From positions 1 through 50,505 of the forward strand of contig JAPVWO010000176.1 of the NCBI GenBank assembly GCA_027493375.1: a stretch of 50,505 nucleotides of DNA, in the 5' to 3' direction. Position numbers and translations under genes: made by a program. Below, in pieces: positions 16,149 through 24,753 of the stretch (position 1 is the first letter of the stretch; every line of letters starts with the position of its first letter). Below the pieces are notes generated by a model, which ran no database searches, was not told where the DNA came from, and worked only from the letters and a program-made list of their open reading frames with translations. Origin of the DNA: Candidatus Multivorans thiocomprendens. Its GTDB lineage: Bacteria > Acidobacteriota > Thermoanaerobaculia > Multivoradales > Multivoraceae.

Positions 16149-17274
16149 ATGAAGATCCCGACACACACGCTCTACTACGTTCTCTGCTACGCATGGGAGC
16201 GGCTGGACCGCGTGAGAGCGGCGCCTCGAAACGTGGTCGACACGACGGGTGACGACCTGCCGCAGAACCTGTTGGCGAGTCTGCTTTGCGACAGCTTCGC
16301 GAGAGTCCGCCGACGCGGCCTCGATCGCGACTACGTGGAGCACTCGCAGGAAACGCGGCGGCCGAGGGGGAAGATCGACTTGGCCACGACGGCGCGGCGG
16401 GCGCTACGGGCCCGCGCCGGGGTGGCCGTGCGCTACGAGGAACTGACGACGGACGTTCTCCAGAACCGCCTCGTCAAGGCGACGATGCTGCGATTGGCGG
16501 CTTTGCCGCCGGGGCAACTCGACGAGCAGCTCCGGGGCCGCTTGGCACGATTCGCCCGGCTCATGCCGGAAGTCGGCCGGGCGGAGCTTCGCGACGAACT
16601 CTTCCGTCGAGTCCGGATCCACCGGAACAACACGGACTACGGGTTCCTGCTCAGCGTCTCGCGGCTGGCCAGCGCGCGTCTGTTCACCGAGGGTGCAGAT
16701 GGAGTGACGCGCTTCCGGGAGTTCAGTGCCGACGACACGGAGATGGGTAACCTCTTCGAGGCCTTCGTTCGTGGCTTCCTGCGGCTGGAGTGTCCTGAGC
16801 TCGGCGTCCATGCTGGCCATCGCCGGATCCGCTGGCATGAGGCGACCTCCGCGCCGGGCTCACCCGAGTTCCCCGTCATGGAGACGGACATCTTCGTCCC
16901 CACCCGTGGCGGCCGGAGCGTCATCGTGGAGGCGAAGTGTGAGAAGAAACCCTTCGATCGTGCGGGGAAGACGCTGAAGAGCGGCCACCTCTACCAACTC
17001 TGGGCGTATCTGACGAACTACGCACGCTCCCAACCGGAGGACGTTCCGCCTCTGGGCGTTCTTTTGTACGCCACCGGCGGAAGCGGGCGCGACGCGTGCA
17101 GTTCAGGATCGAGATGGAGCCGTTTCAGCTACGACTACCGGCTCTCCGGACACGATCTCAGGGTGCGGTCACTTGATCTTGGGGGCGTCCTGGCCCGAAC
17201 TGCGCCGCGACCTGTTCCGGCTGGCTGCGGAACTCGCCGCCGAAACCGGCGCCGTGATCCGCCCGGCGGCCTGA
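16149..17274 (+). pseudogene. mcrC: McrC-like nuclease subunit, interrupted by a one-base shift
   Basis: McrC-family partner of the preceding McrB ATPase, supplying the PD-(D/E)XK nuclease of a type IV restriction system. It starts in family style (IPTHTLYYVLCYAWERL), continues with RGKIDLATTARR and TTDVLQNRLVKATMLRLA, and has the active site in METDIFVPTRG and VIVEAKCEKKPF. After DLRVRSLDLG the frame is lost at a run of five G (17,181-17,185). Skipping one base restores 29 residues that look like a McrC C-terminus (ASWPELRRDLFRLAAEL and onward) and a stop at 17,272-17,274. Without the skip the frame runs on, out of family, into the methylase. The stretch between LLYA and YRLSGH is also longer than I would expect. 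Confidence 0.7.
17181..17185 (+). other. G5 homopolymer: site of the mcrC frame loss
   Basis: Five consecutive G. One base fewer would join LDLG directly to the ASWPELRRDLF tail in a single McrC frame. The run could be a mutation, a phase-variable tract (rather short for that) or an assembly error. Confidence 0.6.
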
Positions 17275-17420
17275 AGGGGGGCGCATCTCGGCCGGCCAGC
17301 TCGTCGTTCTTTGGACTCGGGCGTGGCCTTCGGCGCCTTCTCTCGTTCGGCGGCCGGAGGGGAGCGTGTGGCACAATCAAAGAAGCGTTGCGACGCACCC
17401 CAGATGACGGCTCTCGTGCG

Positions 17421-18515
17421 ATGGAGAAGCGGGTGATCGCTGCAGGGATCAACGAGGAAAAACAGAACGGATCCGGCCTTGGCGGCGGGCCGGTGCGTGA
17501 CCAAGTTGAACTGCATGCGGGTCGCGCCGAGGAGGTCTACGCGCAGTGGCCCCGGCCCGATCTCATTGTGTCGGACGGCGCCTACGGAGTCGGGGGATTC
17601 CCGGGTGACCCGCGGACTCCGGATGATCTCGACGAGTGGTATGCGCCCCATGTGCCCGTCTGGTCGGATCGCGCGCACGCGGCAACGACGCTCTGGTTCT
17701 GGAACACGGAGATCGGCTGGGCCACGGTGCATCCGCTGTTGGCGGCAAGCGGCTGGGAGTACGTGCAGACCATCATCTGGGACAAGGGAGTGGGCCATAT
17801 CGCAGGCAACGTCAATGGAGCGACCATCCGGCGATTGCCGACCGTGACGGAGGTCTGCGTCTTCTACAAGCGTCGTCTGAAGCTACCGGGCTCGGATGGC
17901 CCGCTTGCGGCGCCCCAGTGGCTCAGGGCCGAATGGCAGCGAGCGGGTCTGCCTCTCTATCGCGCGAACGAGGCTTGTGGCGTGAAGAACGCCGCGACCC
18001 GGAAGTATCTGACGCAGGATTGGCTCTGGTACTTCCCACCCGCGGAGATGATGGCCCGCCTGGTCGACTTCGCGAACAGGCACGGCGACCCCGAGGGGCG
18101 CCCGTACTACTCGATCGATGGGCGGCGGCCGGTGACCGAAGCGCAATGGGCGCGGCTTCGGCATCCCTGGAACCACGAACACGGCCTGACCAATGTCTGG
18201 TCCCACCCGCCGCTGAACGGCGCGGAGCGCTATCGCGGGGAAGGCAGGCGGGTAGCGCCCAGAGTGCATAACCCGGGCAGGAACGCGACGGCCCACCTGA
18301 ACCAGAAGCCGCTCGAGTTCATGCGGCGCATCGTCCGATTCGCGACGAGAAAGGGCGACGTGGTCTGGGAGCCCTTCGGGGGCCTTTGCTCCGCCGCGGT
18401 TGCGGCGGCGGAACTGGGCAGACTGGCTTACGGGGCCGAGCCCGATCCGTGGTTCGCCGAACTTGCGCGTCAACGCCTGGACGAGGTCGGGAAGCAGCTT
18501 CCGGTCGATGGCTGA
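17421..18515 (+). CDS. DNA methyltransferase, N4/N6 beta-type, with unusual motif IV
   Basis: 364-residue site-specific DNA methylase. The ATG at 17,421 is the most reasonable start; the frame is open further upstream only because of the mcrC shift. Motif IV, normally (D/N/S)PP(Y/F/W), reads SDGAYG at about residue 50 in DLIVSDGAYGVGGFPGDP. The C-terminal half has a QKPLEFMRRIVRFAT motif and then SAM motif I in VWEPFGGLCSAAVAA (about 315). The order IV before I fits the beta class of amino-methylases. Its stop overlaps the ATG of the next gene, a probable restriction endonuclease, so the pair is a likely type II system. Target sequence unknown. Confidence 0.8.
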   Translation: MEKRVIAAGINEEKQNGSGLGGGPVRDQVELHAGRAEEVYAQWPRPDLIVSDGAYGVGGFPGDPRTPDDLDEWYAPHVPVWSDRAHAATTLWFWNTEIGWATVHPLLAASGWEYVQTIIWDKGVGHIAGNVNGATIRRLPTVTEVCVFYKRRLKLPGSDGPLAAPQWLRAEWQRAGLPLYRANEACGVKNAATRKYLTQDWLWYFPPAEMMARLVDFANRHGDPEGRPYYSIDGRRPVTEAQWARLRHPWNHEHGLTNVWSHPPLNGAERYRGEGRRVAPRVHNPGRNATAHLNQKPLEFMRRIVRFATRKGDVVWEPFGGLCSAAVAAAELGRLAYGAEPDPWFAELARQRLDEVGKQLPVDG

Positions 18516-19437
18516 GCCGCCGCCCGGTTCGCCGGGACCGCCGGAACGGCGATCTTTGCCGATGGGAGGGTCTACGGAGGCCCTCGTTGGCGACGTCAAG
18601 GCCGCCCTTCGGTCTCTTCCGGCGTACTTCCGCTCGGGAACTCTCCTTGAGGGGATGGAGGCGGGCGATCTGTTCAGCCTGAATTCCGCGTTGGGCGGCA
18701 CCATCGAGGTTCAATCGGTCGAGAGTCTCAACAGGATGCGCGACGTCTGGGATCCGGAGGGGATGTGGCAGAGGTATCGGTTCGAGCGGTCCGCCCAGAC
18801 GTTTCCGGACGTGCGGCTTGTCGCGCACACCGAGGAGAATGAGGTCGATGTGGCGCTCGGCATCGAACTGAAGGGCTGGTACCTGTTCTCCAAGGAGGGC
18901 GAGCCGAGTTTCCGGTACGGGGTCACTCCAGCCGCCTGCGCGGACCAGGACCTCCTCGTCGTCGTCCCTTGGCACCTCAAGAACGTCCTGGCGGGTGAGC
19001 CGGTCATCCTCGATCCGTACATCGAACAGGCCCGCTACGTGGCGGAGTATCGCAACTGGTGGTGGGAGAACGTCAGAGAGTCGAAGGACGGACCGGACCA
19101 ACGCAAAGTCCGCGCGCCCGAAGCGCCGGTCGAGCCGTATCCCGCGCCCAAGGACAGGATCGCCGACAAGCCGGTCAAGGATGGCGGCAGCAACTTCGGC
19201 CGCATCGCTCGGATTCCCGCTCTGATGGACGCCTACGTTCAGAGAACCGGGCAACGTTCGATCGCTGGCATTCCGGCTCGGGACTGGATCCTGTTCTTCC
19301 GCCTTCACGCCGAGGCCCGCGACCCCTATGTCGTCCACAGGCGTCTGCGGGAGGACCTGGCGGGCAGGGGCCTGGACGAGAACGCGGCAACTGAGATCGT
19401 GGAGGCGGCCCTCCGGATCGCGGCGCACATCGGCTAG
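18508..19437 (+). CDS. Probable type II restriction endonuclease
   Basis: 309-residue protein overlapping the methylase by eight bases. The ATG at 18,508 is used; GGGAGG before an internal ATG at 18,562 offers a second option. The central region has a PD-(D/E)XK pattern: Asp114 in NEVDVALG and Glu120-Leu-Lys122 in IELKGWYLFSKEGEPSF. Conserved-looking parts follow, ACADQDLLVVVPWHLKNV and YIEQARYVAEYRNWWWENV. The fold, the position and the coupling to the methylase support a nuclease that cuts the unmethylated form of the methylase target. I do not know a characterised relative with certainty. Confidence 0.65.
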   Translation: MAEPPPGSPGPPERRSLPMGGSTEALVGDVKAALRSLPAYFRSGTLLEGMEAGDLFSLNSALGGTIEVQSVESLNRMRDVWDPEGMWQRYRFERSAQTFPDVRLVAHTEENEVDVALGIELKGWYLFSKEGEPSFRYGVTPAACADQDLLVVVPWHLKNVLAGEPVILDPYIEQARYVAEYRNWWWENVRESKDGPDQRKVRAPEAPVEPYPAPKDRIADKPVKDGGSNFGRIARIPALMDAYVQRTGQRSIAGIPARDWILFFRLHAEARDPYVVHRRLREDLAGRGLDENAATEIVEAALRIAAHIG

Positions 19438-19473
19438 CAGCTACCGCGGAAAGAACGCGGGTATCGACCGGGA

Positions 19474-19701
19474 TCAGCGCCTCGGCGCGTCGAGTGCGCT
19501 ACGCATTGATTCGTCGTCGCTCAACCTCTGGTCGCGGGTGACGTGCCGGAGAAAGCCCTTGGCCGCACCGGTCTCTTGGCGGACGATGGTGATGCGGCCT
19601 TCGGCCGCGAAGCAACGATACTCGTCGCCGGGTTTGATGCCGACCTCCCTGCATCGCGCGAGAGGGAGGGTGATTTGGCGTTTGGCGCCGATTCGCGGCA
19701 T
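19474..19701 (-). CDS. AbrB/SpoVT-type DNA-binding protein (orphan)
   Basis: 75-residue protein with a swapped-hairpin AbrB domain: RIGAKRQITLPLARCREVGIKPGDEYRCFAAEGRITIV. The start at 19,701 is supported by AGGAAAGGA upstream. Proteins of this kind are transition regulators or MazE/VapB-type antitoxins. The C-terminal 30 residues (RHVTRDQRLSDDESMRSALD) could be a toxin-binding tail. No toxin gene lies next to it, since its 3' neighbour is the restriction endonuclease on the other strand. Antitoxin role is therefore only a possibility. Confidence 0.7.
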   Translation of the reverse strand: MPRIGAKRQITLPLARCREVGIKPGDEYRCFAAEGRITIVRQETGAAKGFLRHVTRDQRLSDDESMRSALDAPRR

Positions 19702-19916
19702 TGCGTAGTTCCTTTCCTGTGGCCGATGCGGGTCAACGGTAGCAGCGGCCGCAGCCGTCAGGCGCGCTGTCGCGTATGGAAACGGCCGGCAGAGCGGTAC
19801 CGGCCTGACGGCCGGCGCGATAACTCTGTCCGCCTGCGGCGGCGGCGGGCCGGAAGACCCGCGCACCCAGTGGCCGAGTCCCTGCAGGTTCCGGCGCCGA
19901 CGACGTCCAGCCCGCG

Positions 19917-20075
19917 CCGGTCCGGGGGGAGGGTCCCAGGGGGTCGGAGGCAAGTGACTCCCCGCGCCCTTGCGTGAAACACCGCCGTAGTGGAACGCAG
20001 CCGACAACAGCGAGCCCATACTCCCCATTCTCTTCCTGAGGGCGAGCGTCCCCTGGGACCCTCCCCCCGGACCGG
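19917..20075. repeat. 159-bp element with perfect 26-bp inverted repeats
   Basis: Positions 19,917-19,942 (CCGGTCCGGGGGGAGGGTCC and six more bases) are the exact reverse complement of 20,050-20,075. The 107 bases between hold no gene, only a short internal GCAAG/CTTGC pair. It occupies most of the 414-base gap between the AbrB gene and cinA. The structure fits a MITE-like or REP-like element or a very stable stem-loop; no transposase is encoded. No target duplication is obvious. Confidence 0.75.
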
Positions 20076-20102
20076 AGCGGGCGGGTGTGCAAGCCGCCTC
20101 GC

Positions 20103-20108
20103 TACACT
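20103..20108 (+). promoter_or_regulatory. Candidate -10 box (TACACT) for leaderless cinA
   Basis: TACACT matches TANNNT and sits seven bases before the cinA GTG. No Shine-Dalgarno is present between them, so a transcript starting at the GTG is plausible. Confidence 0.35.
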
Positions 20109-20115
20109 GCGGCCG

Positions 20116-21438
20116 GTGAGGGCTTCGATACTCGCGGTCGGCGACGAGTTGCTCGGTACGGACCGGCTCGACACGAACTCGCTGGCGCTGACGGAGGTGC
20201 TGAGGCGGCGCGGCGTGGACCTGGTTTCGAAGGCGGTCGTCGGCGACGACGTGGTCGAGATCGCGGAGACCCTCGATGCGCTTCGGGAGCGGGCTGAGCT
20301 GCTGCTGGTGACCGGTGGGCTGGGCCCGACGCGGGACGATCTGACGCGGGAGGGTCTGGCTCGGTTGCTGGGGCGTTCCGTCGCGGTCGACGAAGAGCTG
20401 TGGACCCGGATCGAGCGCGGGTTCCGGAAGCTGGGGCGGCGCATCCCGAGGGTCAACCGGAAGCAGGCGGAGCGGGTCGAGGGAGCGGAGATGTTGCCGA
20501 ACCGCGCCGGCGTCGCGCCGGGCCAGCGGATCGAGGATCCGGCCCCCGTGCCGCGCGGCACGACCTACTTCCTGTTCCCGGGCGTGCCGCGGGAGCTTCA
20601 CGCCATCGTCGAAGACGCCCTCGACCCGTGGCTGGCGGCGCGGTCCGAGGACGGCGCCGGGTTCGATCAGATCGAGGTGCGTGTCGCCTGCCTGCCGGAG
20701 TCGGTGGTCGAGGAGAGGATCGCGCCGGTCTACGAGCGTTTCGGGGACGGGAACGTGTCCGTCCTGGCACGGCCGGGCGAGATCCGGCTGCGACTGCGTG
20801 CCGGCGGCGCCGTGGAAGGCCGGCCGGGGCGTCTGGCCGAGATGGAGGAGGCGGTTCGGGACGCCCTGGGTGACGCGGTGTTCTGCGTCGGACCGATCGA
20901 GGACGGTATCGAGTTCGAGGCTGCCGTCGGCGGCTTGCTGGCGGCGCGCGGCGAGACGGTCGCCGTCGCCGAGTCCTGCACGGGCGGCCTGCTCGGCCAG
21001 CGGTTGACGGCAACCGCCGGCAGCAGCGCCTGGTTCGTGGGCGGCCTGCTGACCTACTCGAACGGGCTGAAGATGCGACTGCTGGATGTCCCCCGGGAGA
21101 CCCTGGTGGAACACGGCGCCGTGTCGAAACCGACGGCGCTGGCGATGGCCGCGGGCGCCCGGGTGCGCTGCGGCAGCGACTACGGCATCGGCATCACGGG
21201 CGTCGCGGGCCCGGGCGGCGGCAGCGAGTCGCGGCCCGTGGGTACGGTTCACGTCGCCGTGGCCGGACCGGCGGACTCGCGCTCGCACTTCGAAGCCCGG
21301 TTCCCCGGGGACCGGGCGCGAGTCAGGCAACTCTCCACCCAGTTCGCGCTTGAGATGCTGAGGCGGATGCTGCTCTCCGGAGCGGGGCCGGCCGATGCCC
21401 TGCCCTGGGCGGCGCCGTCGCGGATGGGTCCGCCGTGA
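20116..21438 (+). CDS. cinA: CinA family nicotinamide-nucleotide amidase
   Basis: 440-residue two-domain CinA. The N-terminal MoCF-like domain (from ASILAVGDELLGTDRLDTNS, with LLVTGGLGPTRDDLTREGLAR) is linked in the family to ADP-ribose or NMN metabolism. The C-terminal domain (from about residue 275, AVAESCTGGLLGQRLTATAGSSAWFVGG, then GITGVAGPGGGSESRPVGTVHVA) is the NMN deamidase that recycles NMN to NaMN. The GTG at 20,116 is chosen because the conserved N-terminus begins there. The last 20 residues are a Pro/Ala-rich tail. The stop overlaps the GTG of plsY. Confidence 0.92.
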   Translation: MRASILAVGDELLGTDRLDTNSLALTEVLRRRGVDLVSKAVVGDDVVEIAETLDALRERAELLLVTGGLGPTRDDLTREGLARLLGRSVAVDEELWTRIERGFRKLGRRIPRVNRKQAERVEGAEMLPNRAGVAPGQRIEDPAPVPRGTTYFLFPGVPRELHAIVEDALDPWLAARSEDGAGFDQIEVRVACLPESVVEERIAPVYERFGDGNVSVLARPGEIRLRLRAGGAVEGRPGRLAEMEEAVRDALGDAVFCVGPIEDGIEFEAAVGGLLAARGETVAVAESCTGGLLGQRLTATAGSSAWFVGGLLTYSNGLKMRLLDVPRETLVEHGAVSKPTALAMAAGARVRCGSDYGIGITGVAGPGGGSESRPVGTVHVAVAGPADSRSHFEARFPGDRARVRQLSTQFALEMLRRMLLSGAGPADALPWAAPSRMGPP

Positions 21439-22106
21439 CGGCGGCCGGTCCCGTCGCGGTAGTTGCCGCCTACCTCCTCGGGTCCCTGCCCTGGAGCTAC
21501 CTCATCGTGCGCCTCCACCGGGGCATCGACGTGCGCACGATCGGCAGCAGGAGCGCCGGCGCGACGAACGTGCTGCGGGCTTCGGGCAAGTGGGCGGCTC
21601 TGCTCGCGCTGCTGCTGGACGCCGCCAAGGGCGCCGCGGCCGTGGTCCTGGCGCGTTCTCTCGACGAGGGCTCCTGGTGGCTGGCGGCGGCCGCGGTCGC
21701 GGCGGTCGCGGGGCATGTGTTCCCCCTCTTTCTCGGCTTCCGTGGCGGCAAGGGAGTGGCGACCGCCGCCGGTGTCCTGGCGCTGCTGGCGCCCGTGGCG
21801 GCGCTCGGAGCGCTGGCCGTGTTCGTCGTGCTGGTCGCCTGGAAGCGCTACGTCTCCCTGGGCTCGATCTCGGCTGCCGCGGCGCTTCCGTTGCTGGTCG
21901 GCGTCTACTGGTTTGGCGGCGCCTATCGGATTGACCACGGGGTCGATCCGGGGGCGGCCCTGCTCGCGGGTACGGCGGCGATCGCCGTTCTCGTGATCGT
22001 CAAGCACCGGGCCAACCTCGTGAGGCTGCGGGCGGGCACGGAATCGCGCCTGGGCGCCAAGTCGCAGCCGGATCCGGAGGCGCCCGAGCCGGAGGCCTCC
22101 GGTTGA
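21435..22106 (+). CDS. plsY: Glycerol-3-phosphate acyltransferase PlsY
   Basis: 223-residue integral membrane acyltransferase that uses acyl-phosphate to make lysophosphatidic acid, the first step of phospholipid synthesis. The three active-site motifs are visible: GSLPWSYLIVR with the Ser-Arg region followed by GSRSAGATNVLR, then FPLFLGFRGGKGVAT, and KHRANLVRLRAGTE near the end. Five or so membrane segments alternate with these. The C-terminal tail is Pro/Glu-rich. GTG 21,435 overlaps the cinA stop, and its stop overlaps the gpsA start. Pairing with gpsA puts substrate formation and acylation together. Confidence 0.93.
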   Translation: MTAAGPVAVVAAYLLGSLPWSYLIVRLHRGIDVRTIGSRSAGATNVLRASGKWAALLALLLDAAKGAAAVVLARSLDEGSWWLAAAAVAAVAGHVFPLFLGFRGGKGVATAAGVLALLAPVAALGALAVFVVLVAWKRYVSLGSISAAAALPLLVGVYWFGGAYRIDHGVDPGAALLAGTAAIAVLVIVKHRANLVRLRAGTESRLGAKSQPDPEAPEPEASG

Positions 22107-23164
22107 GCGGCGCCGGAGCCGGCGGCGGCATGGCCGTGCTCGGGGCCGGCGCGTGGGGCACCGCGCTTGCCGTTCACGCGGCCCGTTCGGGTGCGGCGGT
22201 GCTGCTGTGGGCCCGCTCGGCCGAGTTCGGCGCGAAGCTGGCTTCCGAACGGGTCAACGAGCGGTACTTGCCGGGCGTCGAGTTGCCGGCCGAGGTCCGT
22301 GTGACCTGGGACTTGCGACAGGCCGCCGCCAGCGGCACGGTGCTGGTGGTCGTGCCCTCCCACGGGGTTCGGGCGGTGGTTCGCTCCTTCCTGGAGGCAC
22401 GCTCCAGCCTGGGCGCCGCCGCCCCGCTGCCTGAACGCGTGACTCTGATCTCGGGCACCAAGGGGATCGAATCCGACCATCGGGGCCACTTCCGCCGGAT
22501 GAGCGACGTCTGTGCCGAGGAGGCCTCGTCGGCGGCCGTCGACATCGACTTCGCGACGATCAGCGGTCCGTCGTTCGCCGCGGAGCTGGCCGCCGAGCTG
22601 CCGACCGCCTGCGTCGTCGCGTCGGAGGACCCGGGCGTTGCGGAGCGGCTGCAGGCGGAACTCTCGCGCGGGGCGCTGCGGCTCTACACGTCGACCGACG
22701 TGGTGGGCGTCGAGATCGCCGCCGCGGCGAAGAACGTGATCGCGATCGCCGCCGGCGTGCTGGACGGTCTGGACTATGGCTCGAACACCCGCGCGGCGCT
22801 GATCACCCGCGGCCTGCACGAGGTGATGCGCCTGGGGCTCGCGTGCGGCGGCCGGCCGGCGACGTTCGCCGGCCTCGGGGGCCTGGGCGACCTCGTGCTG
22901 ACCTGCACCGGCGGCCTTTCGCGTAACCGGAACACGGGGATCGAGCTGGGGCGCGGCCGCACGCTCGAGGAGATCGAGACGGGTCGCGCGGGCGTCGCCG
23001 AAGGCGTGCGGAACTCCCTCGCGCTGCTCGAACTGGCGACGGAGAAGCAGGTCGAGCTGCCGATCACGGAACAGATGGTCGAGATCCTCTATCGGGGCAA
23101 GGAACCTGCTGCGGCGATCCGCGATCTGATGGGGCGTGAACTCAAGGTAGAGTCCGCCCTGTGA
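22103..23164 (+). CDS. gpsA: Glycerol-3-phosphate dehydrogenase (NAD(P)+)
   Basis: 353-residue GpsA, which reduces dihydroxyacetone phosphate to sn-glycerol-3-phosphate for phospholipids. The nucleotide-binding motif MAVLGAGAWGTALAVHAA is followed by the ISGTKGIE loop, SGPSFAAELAAELPTACV, the catalytic lysine region EIAAAAKNVIAIAAG, and the substrate-binding GLGGLGDLVLTCTGGLSRNRNTG. The TTG at 22,103 overlaps the plsY stop; ten Gly/Ala residues precede the Rossmann fold. Its stop overlaps the guaA start. Confidence 0.94.
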   Translation: MSGAGAGGGMAVLGAGAWGTALAVHAARSGAAVLLWARSAEFGAKLASERVNERYLPGVELPAEVRVTWDLRQAAASGTVLVVVPSHGVRAVVRSFLEARSSLGAAAPLPERVTLISGTKGIESDHRGHFRRMSDVCAEEASSAAVDIDFATISGPSFAAELAAELPTACVVASEDPGVAERLQAELSRGALRLYTSTDVVGVEIAAAAKNVIAIAAGVLDGLDYGSNTRAALITRGLHEVMRLGLACGGRPATFAGLGGLGDLVLTCTGGLSRNRNTGIELGRGRTLEEIETGRAGVAEGVRNSLALLELATEKQVELPITEQMVEILYRGKEPAAAIRDLMGRELKVESAL

Positions 23165-24726
23165 CCGAGCACGAGACCGTTCTCGTCCTCGACTTCGGCG
23201 GCCAGTACACCCAGTTGATCGCCCGACGGGTGCGGGAACTCAGGGTCTACTGCGAGATCCACCCGTTCGACCTGTCCGTCGACGAAGTGCGCGCCCGCAA
23301 ACCCGTCGGCATCGTGCTCTCGGGTGGGCCGGACAGCGTCTACGAGGAAGACGCGCCACGGGCCGATCCGGAACTGTTGCGGCTGGGCATCCCGGTCCTC
23401 GGCATCTGCTACGGCATGCAGTGGATGTCCCAGGTGCTCGGCGGCCGCGTCGTGGCGTCGGGCATGCGCGAGTACGGCCGCACGGAGATTTCCCTGTCCG
23501 TGCGGGGTGGTGGCCTGTTCGCGGGGCTCGATGCGGAGCAGAGAGTCTGGATGTCGCACGGCGACCGCGTCGACGAAGTGCCGCCGGGCTTCGAGGCGAC
23601 CGCCTCGGCGCCGACGGTGCCGGTGGTGGCCGTCCAGGACCGGGAACGGGCCCTGTTCGGGATTCAGTTCCACCCCGAGGTCACCCACACGGACGGCGGC
23701 CGCGAGATGCTCCGGAACTTCCTCTACGGCGCCTGTTCCACTTCCGGCGCGTGGCGGATGGCGTCCTACGCCGAGGAGGCCGCGGCGGCGATCGCGGAAC
23801 AGGTCGGGCCGACGGACCGGGTTCTCTGCGCCCTGTCGGGCGGCGTCGACTCGGCGGTCGCGGCGAGCCTGGTCCGGCGCGCCGTCGGGGATCGCCTGAC
23901 CGCGGTGTTCGTGGACAACGGCTTGCTGCGCAAGAACGAACGGACGACCGTGGAACGGAGTCTCAGTGCCGGTCTCGATCTCCATCTGGTCGTGGTCGAT
24001 GCCGCGACCGAGTTTCTGGGAGAACTCGTCGGCATCACGGATCCCGAAGAGAAGCGGCGCACGATCGGCCGGGTGTTCATCGAGGTCTTCCAGCGCGAGG
24101 CGAAGAGGCTGGAGCGGACGGGCGATGGCGGCAGGATCCGCTACCTCGTCCAGGGCACGCTCTACCCGGACGTGATCGAGTCGGTTTCGGCCTTCGGCCC
24201 GTCGGCGATGATCAAGAGCCACCACAACGTGGGCGGCCTGCCCGAACAGCTCGGTTTCGATCTGATCGAGCCGCTTCGTTTCCTGTTCAAGGACGAGGTG
24301 CGAAAGCTCGGCCGCGAACTCGGTCTCGGCTCGGAGTTCGTGGGGCGGCACCCGTTCCCGGGTCCCGGGCTGGGGGTCCGGATTCTGGGGGACGTCACCG
24401 CCGACCGCGTGGCCGTGCTCCAGGAGGCGGACGCGATCTTCATCGACGAACTGCGCGAGGCGGGGCTCTACGACCGGGTGAGTCAGGCGCTGGCCGTGCT
24501 GCTGCCGGTGCAGAGCGTCGGCGTGATGGGCGACGGCCGCAGCTACGAGAACGTGGTCGCGCTGCGGTCGGTCGAGACCGAGGACTTCATGACGGCGGAC
24601 TGGAGCCAGTTGCCCCACGAGTTCCTGGGCCGCGTCGCGGGCCGGATCGTGAACGAGGTGGCTGGCGTCAACCGGGTCGTCTACGACCTGACCAGCAAGC
24701 CGCCCGGCACGATCGAGTGGGAGTGA
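23161..24726 (+). CDS. guaA: GMP synthase (glutamine-hydrolysing)
   Basis: 521-residue GuaA, converting XMP to GMP with glutamine and ATP. The class I glutamine amidotransferase domain comes first, with the nucleophile Cys in GICYGMQWM and the His-Glu pair in FGIQFHPEVTHT. The ATP-pyrophosphatase domain follows, with the P-loop ALSGGVDSAVAASLVRRA. The C-terminal dimerisation domain has RHPFPGPGLGVRILG and ends in KPPGTIEWE, the normal GuaA terminus. GTG 23,161 overlaps the gpsA stop, so cinA-plsY-gpsA-guaA is one coupled run. Confidence 0.96.
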   Translation: MTEHETVLVLDFGGQYTQLIARRVRELRVYCEIHPFDLSVDEVRARKPVGIVLSGGPDSVYEEDAPRADPELLRLGIPVLGICYGMQWMSQVLGGRVVASGMREYGRTEISLSVRGGGLFAGLDAEQRVWMSHGDRVDEVPPGFEATASAPTVPVVAVQDRERALFGIQFHPEVTHTDGGREMLRNFLYGACSTSGAWRMASYAEEAAAAIAEQVGPTDRVLCALSGGVDSAVAASLVRRAVGDRLTAVFVDNGLLRKNERTTVERSLSAGLDLHLVVVDAATEFLGELVGITDPEEKRRTIGRVFIEVFQREAKRLERTGDGGRIRYLVQGTLYPDVIESVSAFGPSAMIKSHHNVGGLPEQLGFDLIEPLRFLFKDEVRKLGRELGLGSEFVGRHPFPGPGLGVRILGDVTADRVAVLQEADAIFIDELREAGLYDRVSQALAVLLPVQSVGVMGDGRSYENVVALRSVETEDFMTADWSQLPHEFLGRVAGRIVNEVAGVNRVVYDLTSKPPGTIEWE

Positions 24727-24753
24727 GGCGAATGGGAATGAGGCGGGCCGTGC

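Noticed and set aside
19702..21330. Extension of the AbrB gene into a 618-codon reverse frame
   Set aside because: The extension is antisense to cinA and lacks domains; the 75-residue start has a good ribosome site.
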